Shown here: piece after piece, positions 1 to 6,191 of the stretch
How the letters are laid out: the number at the start of each line of letters is the position of its first letter
Numbering within the stretch: the stretch's first letter is position 1
Assembly (NCBI GenBank): GCA_016926455.1
Contig: JAFGOO010000186.1
Span: forward strand, 1-11,053
Reading direction: 5' to 3'
Length of the DNA: 11,053 bases
DNA from: Methanosarcinaceae archaeon
GTDB taxonomy: Archaea > Halobacteriota > Methanosarcinia > Methanosarcinales > Methanosarcinaceae
Position numbers and translations under genes: made by a program
The notes under the pieces: model-generated
Databases searched by the model: none
Told to the model about the DNA's origin: nothing
The model's input: the letters and a program-made list of their open reading frames with translations, nothing else

Positions 1-599
1 CTGATCTCAAGATTGATTATCTGTTCCCCTGCCACACTAAACCTGAAATGTCCGGGTTCGATGACACCCGCATGCACGGGTCCAACTGGAATCTCGAACA
101 CACCTTCACCCTCAACCCAACGGTACACATACTCCCCATCCACGCGGAGCGGTTTGGACTTGATATCAAAATCTTTTCTCAGGGGATAGTAACCTTCAGG
201 CCAATCCTCGAACATGATCAGTCGCCTCGAATCCGGGTGCCCTATCGCTTTTAGACCGAACATGTCCTGTATTTCACGTTCATACCAGCTTGCCGCTGGA
301 ATCTCAGTGGCAATGCTCTGGAATTGGGGCGCCGTCTCTTCCACATATATCCTGATTATAATGAACGCATCTTCCTTATCAAAAGAAAATACATAATAGA
401 TATTGAAATGTCCGGCAGTCTTTCTTTCATCTGTGGCAAAGATCAATATCAGAGGAGCATCAAATTGAGTGTATAGATAATCGCATATCCCGATTGCAGC
501 ATCTTTTTCTGCTGTAAGATATATCTCATTTCTTGAAACCTTCTTATTCAGAATACTTGATCCAAATTTATTTATTACAGAGTTCAGAACTTCCTTCAT
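1..599 (-). CDS. hyfG: Partial HycE/HyfG-like large subunit (NuoC-NuoD fusion), cut by the window edge
   Basis: This is the catalytic large subunit of a group 4 [NiFe]-hydrogenase-like or complex I-like membrane complex. I translated 199 complete codons from ATG 599; the rest lies beyond base 1. Residues about 20-145 form a NuoC-like (30-kDa) domain with the signature WYEREIQDMFGL at 105-116 and HPDSRRLIMFEDWPEGYYPL at 121-140. Residues from about 168 start the NuoD/HycE-like part, with GPVHAGVIEPGHFRFS at 173-188, typical of HycE-type proteins. The fusion of NuoC and NuoD in one chain is the HycE/HyfG arrangement; Ech and Mbh complexes keep them separate. Start ATG 599 lies 4 bases after the hyfF stop codon, with GAGATG just upstream as a possible ribosome site. 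The CxxC motifs that would hold the NiFe centre are not in the window, so hydrogenase activity is inferred from context only. Confidence 0.9.
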   Translation of the reverse strand, partial: MKEVLNSVINKFGSSILNKKVSRNEIYLTAEKDAAIGICDYLYTQFDAPLILIFATDERKTAGHFNIYYVFSFDKEDAFIIIRIYVEETAPQFQSIATEIPAASWYEREIQDMFGLKAIGHPDSRRLIMFEDWPEGYYPLRKDFDIKSKPLRVDGEYVYRWVEGEGVFEIPVGPVHAGVIEPGHFRFSVAGEQIINLEI

Positions 600-603
600 G
601 GTA

Positions 604-2055
604 TCATCTCAATACTTCCACTACTCTCAAGATCATATCGTACAGTTGCCGAGGAATGTACAACCCTAGCAACAGTACGAACACCATTAGCAATACCATA
701 GCTACAATGGTCCATCTACTCACTTCTCCCTTTACATTAGGATCTGGTGTGCTCAGTGCCATCCTGCTGACGTGACTGAAAAATCCGCCAAATATCATAA
801 TTATAAACAGAAGCAACAGAACTGTAGAGATTATGTTTCCATGGGAAAAACCTGCTGCAAGAACCATAAATTCACTGATGAATATACCGAATGGCGGTAC
901 ACCTGTGATGGCAAGTCCTCCCAGAAGCAACATTGTGCCCGTTAATGGCATTGACTTGACGACCCCACTAACCATATCTATCTCTTTTGTCCCATATTTC
1001 AGAATCACGTTCCCTGCCCCAAAGAACATCAGAGGTTTTGTCATGGCATGGTTAAACATATGCAGCAGGGCACCAGATACGCCGAGAATGCCACCGAAAC
1101 CGATACCCACCGCTATTATTCCCATATGCTCCACACTGCTGTATGCCAGGAGCCGTTTATAATCCTTCTGCAGTATTATGAAGGGAACTGCGATACCAAC
1201 AGATAGAAGACCAAAGGCAACCAAGAGACTGCTTGTGAATTCTGTGCCTGTTGATGGTACAGTAAGGGTATAAAACCGAATAATTGCGTACATTGCACAG
1301 TTCAGTAATACACCAGAAAGCATGGCGCTTACTGGAGTCGGGGCTTCGCTGTGGGCATCTGGTAACCATGTATGCATGGGAGCAAGTCCTGCCTTTGTGC
1401 CATAACCAATCAGGATAAAAATGAACGCTATTTTCATAAGCACAGGATCGAACTGGTCTGCTACAGAAACCAAGGATGCCCAATCAATTGCCTCCTGGCT
1501 TCCTTCAAATACCTGTACTGCCGCGTAATACGTTAGGATGGTACCGAACAGTGCAAAGGTAATCCCAACGGTACATATTATCAGATATTTCCATGCTGCC
1601 TCAACTGATGATTTTTTCGAATACAGAATTATCAATGGCGCCGAAACAAGCGTAGTCAATTCTATGGCAATCCAGAGACCCAGGATATTGGTCACTCCCA
1701 CCAGTAGCATACTGAACATGAACATATGAAACAGGCAATAATAAAGCCGAAGCCTCTTTATATCCATGCTACCATGTCTCATTTCATATCCCATGTAGCC
1801 GATGGAGTACACTGAGGTCGCAAAACCCACCAGTGAGACAATAAGTACCAGATACGTACTGAATGCATCAGCAAACACCACATCATTCCATGTGACGACA
1901 ATTCCATTCTTGAAGACACTGACCACCAAAGCCAATCCTAGGAGCAGTGTTGCGGTTGATCCCAGCAGGTTTATGAACTCTAGCTGTTTTTGCTTTTTTG
2001 AAATCAAGCATGATATACCCGTAAGCATTGGTGCCAGCAGTAAATATTTGATCAT
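604..2055 (-). CDS. hyfF: HyfF-like proton/ion-pumping membrane subunit (NuoM/NuoN family)
   Basis: This 483-residue protein is a many-pass membrane subunit of the proton-conducting transporter family shared by complex I (NuoL/M/N), Mrp antiporters and group 4 hydrogenases. Visible family marks are Glu132 in IAIELTT, Lys221 in GYGTKAGLAPMHTWLPDAH, KDYKRLLAYSSVEHMG at 297-312, Lys340 in HMFNHAMTKPLMFFGAG, and Glu395 in GVPPFGIFISEF. At the position where HyfB has Lys254 this protein has Asn252 (GVLLNCAMY), so the charge pattern of the two pumps differs. It would move H+ or Na+ in concert with electron transfer; the ion is not decidable. ATG 2055 follows the hyfE stop by 5 bases and the stop is 4 bases before hyfG. 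E. coli HyfF is somewhat longer (about 526 residues) and HyfD is near 480, so HyfD is an alternative name; the HyfF call rests on position between hyfE and hyfG. Confidence 0.9.
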   Translation of the reverse strand: MIKYLLLAPMLTGISCLISKKQKQLEFINLLGSTATLLLGLALVVSVFKNGIVVTWNDVVFADAFSTYLVLIVSLVGFATSVYSIGYMGYEMRHGSMDIKRLRLYYCLFHMFMFSMLLVGVTNILGLWIAIELTTLVSAPLIILYSKKSSVEAAWKYLIICTVGITFALFGTILTYYAAVQVFEGSQEAIDWASLVSVADQFDPVLMKIAFIFILIGYGTKAGLAPMHTWLPDAHSEAPTPVSAMLSGVLLNCAMYAIIRFYTLTVPSTGTEFTSSLLVAFGLLSVGIAVPFIILQKDYKRLLAYSSVEHMGIIAVGIGFGGILGVSGALLHMFNHAMTKPLMFFGAGNVILKYGTKEIDMVSGVVKSMPLTGTMLLLGGLAITGVPPFGIFISEFMVLAAGFSHGNIISTVLLLLFIIMIFGGFFSHVSRMALSTPDPNVKGEVSRWTIVAMVLLMVFVLLLGLYIPRQLYDMILRVVEVLR

Positions 2056-2060
2056 GGTCT

Positions 2061-2720
2061 TTATTCCATTAACGTGGTCAGCCTATCCGTATCGATGGTT
2101 TCGAAGGTCCTATTTATCCTAAAAATCAGAACACCCATTATGAGCGTACCTACCAGAATATCGAAAAATATACCAACTTCAACTAGAAGAGGCATCCCGT
2201 AAGTGAGGGAAATTGCACCAAGGAACAACCCATTTTCCATAATAAGAATCCCAAGCATCTGGGATATTGCTTTTTTACGGGTGATCATGAGGAATATCCC
2301 TATCAAGACCATGGCCATGGAGGTTGAGAGGGCATAACTGGAAAGCTGGCTATTGTTGCTGATGGAACGTACCAAGTAATATGAAATCACTACCAAAACA
2401 CCTCCTATGAGCAGGGATGGTGATATATTGATAAACAATTCGACCTCCCTTTTTACTTTTAGTTCCTTGATTACATAAACAAAAAGATACGGGATCAATA
2501 TGGCTTTAATGATCAAGGTAAGGAATGCAACGATGTAAATATCAATCCTGCCTGTCGAAAAAGCCACTATCCCTGCAATGCAAGCCAGCAGCAACGACTG
2601 AAACTGGAATGCACTGACACTTGTATAAAGCTGCTTTGAACCCAATACCATGAAAGTTGAGACCATAATCAATGCAATGATTGACTCCATCAGTTCAGAT
2701 CCGAACATGATTCCAGGCAT
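2061..2720 (-). CDS. hyfE: HyfE-like membrane subunit of hydrogenase-4-type complex
   Basis: This 219-residue hydrophobic protein, about the length of E. coli HyfE (216), has around six to seven membrane segments. The C-terminal half resembles NuoK/MrpC: GILIMENGLFLGAIS (157-171) carries Glu162 in the place of the conserved membrane glutamate of NuoK, followed by Glu181 and Asp187 in LLVEVGIFFDILVGTL. The open frame extends to a GTG at 2729, but I prefer ATG 2720: GAGGTG lies 6 bases upstream of it, and the GTG would be inside that ribosome site. With this start the gene begins 1 base after the hyfC stop codon, a spacing that suggests translational coupling. In the complex it would sit next to the NuoL/M-type pumps as part of the ion-translocating arm. 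No cofactor motif is expected or seen. Confidence 0.88.
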   Translation of the reverse strand: MPGIMFGSELMESIIALIMVSTFMVLGSKQLYTSVSAFQFQSLLLACIAGIVAFSTGRIDIYIVAFLTLIIKAILIPYLFVYVIKELKVKREVELFINISPSLLIGGVLVVISYYLVRSISNNSQLSSYALSTSMAMVLIGIFLMITRKKAISQMLGILIMENGLFLGAISLTYGMPLLVEVGIFFDILVGTLIMGVLIFRINRTFETIDTDRLTTLME

Positions 2721-2721
2721 G

Positions 2722-3669
2722 TTATTCACCTCTCATAATGATACTAAATACTACTGCAAGGAATGCCAACATAAGCGATATTGACATCAGGTCAGGGAGC
2801 CTAAATAGTCTCCACTTTGCTGTTGTGCTTTCAACGATTGCCATGCAGATTCCAAGAACTAAAATCTTGACAGAGAAGACTATTATTGAGGCTACTATCC
2901 CTGCATTCAACCCTGAAGAGATGCCCCACGGAAAAAAGATGTTACAAAGAAGGGAGAACACCAGTAACTGTTTCATCATTACTCCAAGTTCGATCACTGC
3001 CAGTTGCTTTCCGGAATATTCAAGAATCATTGCTTCATGAACCATGGTCAATTCAAGATGTGTGGCCGGATTATCCACGGGAAGCCGACCGGTCTCAGCG
3101 ATGGAAATAATAAAAAATGCCACAAATGCAAGCAAATGCGAGGGTGATAGGGCAGTAATGCCTTGTGACAAGACATCGGTGGAAATAAAACCAATGTTTG
3201 TGGTTCCAACATTAATGGCTACTGCAAAAATCGATAGAATCATTGCGGGCTCAACTAAAGATGCAATGAACATTTCCCGGCTGGCACCCATGCCACCAAA
3301 AGAACTGCCCGTATCCAACGCCGCCAGTGCAATTGAAAAACGTGCCAGTGCAAACAGGTAGACGACTGCAATCAAATCCCCAGCAAACCCAAATGGTAAT
3401 GCCGTCGTAAATATGGGAATCATAAGACCCGCTGAGAGTACGGATGCAAACGAAATTACAGGTACCACATTGAAAAGCCACGATGTATTTTCCGACACCA
3501 CAGAGTCTTTGCGCATAAGTTTTAAGAGGTCATGGTATGATTGAAATAAAGGAGGTCCTTTCCGAATCTGGAAGAACGCTTTTAATTTTTTGATCAGCCC
3601 GTTCAACAGTGGAGCCAGTGCAAGAATAACCAGTAACTGGAAGATAAACAATACAAATTGTTCGAGCAT
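2722..3669 (-). CDS. hyfC: HyfC/HycD-like coupling membrane subunit (NuoH family)
   Basis: This is the NuoH-type subunit that anchors the catalytic arm to the membrane arm in group 4 hydrogenases and complex I. It is 315 residues long, equal to E. coli HyfC. Family marks are QIRKGPPLFQSYHDLLKL at 34-51, SFGGMGASRE at 123-132 followed by Glu140 (SLVEPAM), and AETGRLPVDNPATHLELTMV at 191-210 with HEAM after it. The acidic residues of these loops are those implicated in coupling in NuoH. About eight membrane segments are seen. The open frame reaches a GTG at 3681 inside the hyfB end, but ATG 3669 is a better start: GGTGG lies 8 to 9 bases upstream, and it begins 1 base after the hyfB stop. The hyfC stop is 1 base before the preferred hyfE start. 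Confidence 0.92.
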   Translation of the reverse strand: MLEQFVLFIFQLLVILALAPLLNGLIKKLKAFFQIRKGPPLFQSYHDLLKLMRKDSVVSENTSWLFNVVPVISFASVLSAGLMIPIFTTALPFGFAGDLIAVVYLFALARFSIALAALDTGSSFGGMGASREMFIASLVEPAMILSIFAVAINVGTTNIGFISTDVLSQGITALSPSHLLAFVAFFIISIAETGRLPVDNPATHLELTMVHEAMILEYSGKQLAVIELGVMMKQLLVFSLLCNIFFPWGISSGLNAGIVASIIVFSVKILVLGICMAIVESTTAKWRLFRLPDLMSISLMLAFLAVVFSIIMRGE

Positions 3670-3670
3670 A

Positions 3671-5689
3671 TCAGATTCCACCCGTAATAATAGATATTAG
3701 AAGGATCATCAGTACAGCAAAGATATATGCTAAATATGCATGGATACTTCCGGTCTGGATGACCCTGAAGCTCCTGGAAATCGCAAGCGTAAGTTCTATG
3801 AACGGATTATATAGATACTGTTCAAAAACATCCTCGATATGGGATTCAAATTTAAAGGAGGTCTTGAAGAAATGTGAATTAGCATATGTGGTGTATATTT
3901 CCCTGTGCGGACGGTATATGTTCTCCAGCCACTTACGTATCGGTTTTGAGAACGCAGTTGCTGTATACTCATTTCTTGCAGTGGACCGGGGCTGACCACA
4001 TCCCCATGTTTCATATTTTGAAGTAAGACTAGACCTGAACAGTATGATTGGTAGTGGCATAAACAGAATTAATAATAATGCAATCCATGTGGTGGAAATG
4101 CTGCCGGCAAAGGAGGGTATGGTTCCTATGGTAAAAACGTTGGTAATGTTTGAAGCGATACCTATTCCAACAATGGGTTCAGATAATGAGTCAAGTATTC
4201 CTACTACATAGTAAGCCGATATCCCGAATACAATACACATGAACGAAAGGATTCCCATCCCTGCAAGCATAGTGTTCGGAACCTCTTTTGCATTCTCGGC
4301 AGGTACTGTTCTGGGGAGAGCGAGAAAACTTATACCAAAGGCTTTTACAAAACATGCCGCTGCAAGGGCACTTGTGAGAGCCAGCGCCGCACCACTTCCA
4401 AGTACGAGGATGGTCACCAGATTAATTGACAGGTTCGTACTGAGCAACTGGGCATGGAAAGTAAGCCATTCACTGACAAACCCATTGAATGGGGGAAGGG
4501 CAGAGATGGACATGGAACCGATGAGAAAGAAAAATGCAGTCCAGGGCATCTTCTTAATAAGACCGCCCAGTGATTCTATGTCCTTAGTATGGGTCGAAAA
4601 TATAATTGAACCTGCTCCCATAAACAGTAGGGATTTGAACATTGCGTGATTTATCAGGTGATAGAGTGCTGCTATCAAACCGAAGGCTGCCAGTTCAGGC
4701 TGTCTCGCAGACATGAAAATCATGGACACACTCAGTCCAATGAGAATGATACCGATGTTTTCCACACTGTGGTATGCAAGAAGACGTTTTATGTCATGCT
4801 CCATCAAGGCATACATCACTCCCAGCAGGGATGAGATGGAAGCAACGAGCAGGAGCAATATTCCCCACCATAATGTATCCACACCCAAGAATTCAAAGAA
4901 AAACCTGATCATCATATATATTGCAGTTTTAATCATGACGCCTGACATCAATGCAGAAACATTGCTCGGAGCAGCAGGGTGTGCATATGGTAGCCAAATA
5001 TGCAGAGGAACGATCCCTGCCTTGGTCCCAAAACCAATCAATGCGAACAGGAAAGCCATATCCTTAAAAGCAGGGGACAACTGTCCCCCAATACCCTTAA
5101 ACGATTCAAAATTGAAACTCCCAGCTACACTTGCCATGACCAAGAATGACAGGATTATGAATCCAGTCCCCACGTGAGTCATTATAATATAAATCAGCCC
5201 GGCTTTTCTTGTTTCTGACTTTTCATGTTCGTAGATTACAAGGAAATAGGATATGATGGACATCAATTCCCAGACGATAATAAACATGACAGCATTGCTG
5301 ACCGATACCACCAGAATCATTGAAAGAATGAATATGTTGAATAGAAAACCAAGGTACCCAACGTCCTTTTTTCCGAAATATTCAGTCACATATCCGATGG
5401 AATAGATGGAAACCGCAAGTGAAGTGATGGAAATCACCAGAATAAAAAACGCAGATAGCTTATCTATAGAAACACCGAACTGTAAAATAGAACTTCCTGG
5501 TATATTTATAACAAAAGTATCGCCATACATTACAGAGAGTGAAAAGATAATTCCAAAAACGGATGCAAGAAATGAACTCATGAAAGAGGCATATGTTACA
5601 GAACGGTCATTCCTGTGAAGAGCGAGAGATAAAGCTGCACCAATCAAATATGTGAAAACGAGTCCCAAAAACAGATGTGTAAAAGCCAT
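3671..5689 (-). CDS. hyfB: HyfB-like proton/ion-pumping membrane subunit (NuoL family)
   Basis: This 672-residue protein matches E. coli HyfB in length and is the first gene of the operon. The pump core shows Glu141 in IIVWELMSIISYF, Lys223 in GFGTKAGIVPLHIWLPYAHP, Lys254 in GVMIKTAIYMMIRF, HDIKRLLAYHSVENIG (298-313), Lys352 in HLINHAMFKSLLFMGAG, and SALPPFNGFVSEW (396-408). The C-terminal part has the HyfB-type soluble stretch TWGCGQPR (561-568) and YTATAFSKPI (575-584), then a last membrane helix after QTGSIHAYLAYIF. These residues form the proton or sodium channel network known from NuoL. ATG 5689 is the only good start; GTGAG about 6 bases upstream is a modest ribosome site. A 502-base gap lies upstream, so the operon promoter should be there. 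No hyfA-type ferredoxin gene precedes it. Confidence 0.93.
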   Translation of the reverse strand: MAFTHLFLGLVFTYLIGAALSLALHRNDRSVTYASFMSSFLASVFGIIFSLSVMYGDTFVINIPGSSILQFGVSIDKLSAFFILVISITSLAVSIYSIGYVTEYFGKKDVGYLGFLFNIFILSMILVVSVSNAVMFIIVWELMSIISYFLVIYEHEKSETRKAGLIYIIMTHVGTGFIILSFLVMASVAGSFNFESFKGIGGQLSPAFKDMAFLFALIGFGTKAGIVPLHIWLPYAHPAAPSNVSALMSGVMIKTAIYMMIRFFFEFLGVDTLWWGILLLLVASISSLLGVMYALMEHDIKRLLAYHSVENIGIILIGLSVSMIFMSARQPELAAFGLIAALYHLINHAMFKSLLFMGAGSIIFSTHTKDIESLGGLIKKMPWTAFFFLIGSMSISALPPFNGFVSEWLTFHAQLLSTNLSINLVTILVLGSGAALALTSALAAACFVKAFGISFLALPRTVPAENAKEVPNTMLAGMGILSFMCIVFGISAYYVVGILDSLSEPIVGIGIASNITNVFTIGTIPSFAGSISTTWIALLLILFMPLPIILFRSSLTSKYETWGCGQPRSTARNEYTATAFSKPIRKWLENIYRPHREIYTTYANSHFFKTSFKFESHIEDVFEQYLYNPFIELTLAISRSFRVIQTGSIHAYLAYIFAVLMILLISIITGGI

Positions 5690-5724
5690 GAATTCTCACA
5701 GACAGTATCTGACTCCTACCATCA

Positions 5725-5733
5725 AATTATAAG
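5725..5733 (-). promoter_or_regulatory. TATA-like box, proximal candidate for the hyf operon
   Basis: The minus strand reads TTATAATTT here, about 36 to 44 bases before the hyfB ATG. In archaea transcription starts about 25 bases after the TATA box, which would leave a leader of roughly 12 to 18 bases with the GTGAG ribosome site inside. It competes with the more distal box at 5814-5821. The region is AT-rich overall, so chance occurrence is possible. Confidence 0.3.
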
Positions 5734-5753
5734 ATAAAATTGTAATTTTTATC
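5733..5753. repeat. Imperfect palindrome upstream of hyfB
   Basis: GATAAAAT at 5733-5740 and AATTTTTATC at 5744-5753 form an imperfect inverted repeat with one extra base in the right arm. It sits between the two TATA-like boxes and directly next to the proximal one. This is a reasonable place for an operator, but the low base complexity makes chance formation likely. Confidence 0.3.
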
Positions 5754-5813
5754 AGTATAGAGATTCCAGCTATTTTTAGCGATAATATTAACCACTCCCC
5801 ATAATCGTGTTAG

Positions 5814-5821
5814 TATTTAAA
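5814..5821 (-). promoter_or_regulatory. TATA-like box, distal candidate for the hyf operon
   Basis: The minus strand reads TTTAAATA, a good match to the archaeal TATA consensus, preceded by a purine-rich AGAATAAG that could serve as the TFB recognition element. A start about 25 bases downstream would fall near 5790 and give a leader of around 100 bases. It lies only about 20 bases downstream of the transposon-end remnant, so the promoter abuts a former insertion site. Confidence 0.4.
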
Positions 5822-5840
5822 CTTATTCTGACAGACTGGC

Positions 5841-5999
5841 CTACTCCACGATTAAGCCTGTGGAGTTTCTGATGATAGACAAATCAAGCCATAGCATCCT
5901 CAGGGTATCTATACTCCTTTCCCACGGCATCTCTGTCTGCCGCGTATCGGTCTTACATCATAGACACTTTGGATTACGATTCCTCTCTGTGTCTCGGTG
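5841..5999 (-). mobile_element. Degenerate right end of an IS200/IS605 (tnpB-type) element
   Basis: On the minus strand the stretch ends with GAAACTCCAC, the loop AGGCTTAATC, GTGGAG and then TAGG. This has the layout of the right-end hairpin of many tnpB elements, in which a GC stem encloses a GGCTTTAGCC-like loop and is followed by GTAG. The stem pairs 5844-5849 with 5860-5865 (6 base pairs, 10-base loop). The roughly 130 bases before it (higher coordinates) are richer in GC than the flanks and carry no open frame, as expected for the omega-RNA part that overlaps and follows the tnpB end. No TnpB C-terminal zinc-finger or DRDxNA motif can be read upstream, so the coding part is gone. The left limit of the remnant is uncertain. 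The call rests on remembered family layout and not on an alignment. Confidence 0.5.
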
Positions 6000-6006
6000 A
6001 TAATGC

Positions 6007-6033
6007 GTGTTTGTGTATAAAACACAAAAACAC
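6007..6033. repeat. Imperfect inverted repeat next to the IS remnant
   Basis: GTGTTTGTGT (6007-6016) faces ACACAAAAACAC (6022-6033) across a 5-base loop, with a two-base bulge in the right arm. It borders the transposon-end remnant and may belong to it. No function can be assigned. Confidence 0.35.
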
Positions 6034-6071
6034 ATGATTTCGAAGCTACATAGCCAAAAACTATCAATAAA

Positions 6072-6090
6072 ACGACTGAATATTAGTCGT
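6072..6090. repeat. Short perfect inverted repeat
   Basis: ACGACT (6072-6077) and AGTCGT (6085-6090) form a 6-base-pair stem with a 7-base AT-rich loop. It lies in the gene-free gap, between the trmG10 3' end and the transposon remnant. It could be part of a terminator zone or a remnant of a mobile-element end. Confidence 0.3.
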
Positions 6091-6142
6091 ACATTATGTT
6101 ACATATTGGTTATGCTACTCATCATTCACCATACGAATAAAT

Positions 6143-6157
6143 CCTGAGGCTTTCAGG
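6143..6157 (-). terminator. Possible terminator hairpin after trmG10
   Basis: CCTGA (6143-6147) pairs with TCAGG (6153-6157) across a 5-base loop. On the minus strand the hairpin begins about 35 bases after the trmG10 stop and is followed by ATTTATT. Archaeal termination relies mainly on T-runs, and the run here is short and interrupted, so this is a weak call. Confidence 0.25.
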
Positions 6158-6191
6158 CTGCATTATTAGTAAATATCACAAAGCAATCCCT

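Larger units (their letters stand above)
5690..6191. other. Gene-free intergenic region between trmG10 and hyfB
   Basis: This 502-base stretch lies downstream of the tRNA methyltransferase gene and upstream of the hyf-like operon. I find no open frame on either strand with a plausible start or a recognisable protein. From right to left it contains a hairpin just past the trmG10 stop (6143-6157), two short inverted repeats (6072-6090 and 6007-6033), a degenerate transposon right end (about 5841-5999), two TATA-like boxes (5814-5821 and 5725-5733) and an imperfect palindrome (5733-5753). The region looks like an old insertion site plus the operon control region. Confidence 0.7.

Noticed and set aside
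48..396. Two short plus-strand open frames at the left edge
   Set aside because: They run opposite to the HycE-like coding frame, which shows clear family motifs across the same bases.
1157..1483. 108-residue minus-strand open frame inside hyfF
   Set aside because: It is in a shifted frame of hyfF; its protein is Cys/His/Ser-rich with no family match and no ribosome site.
3670..3681. GTG start for hyfC overlapping the hyfB end
   Set aside because: The GTG lies inside the ribosome site of ATG 3669, and the ATG gives exactly the usual family length.
4713..5177. 154-residue plus-strand open frame opposite hyfB
   Set aside because: The HyfB frame carries pump motifs over this stretch; the opposite frame reads as low-quality sequence.
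5841..5999. A C-terminal TnpB coding remnant in the transposon-end stretch
   Set aside because: All three minus-strand frames were read; none shows the zinc-finger CxxC pairs or DRDxNA motif, and stops are frequent.
5690..6191. CRISPR array or tRNA gene in the gap
   Set aside because: There is no regularly spaced direct repeat, and no cloverleaf with a GTTC-type T-loop could be found.
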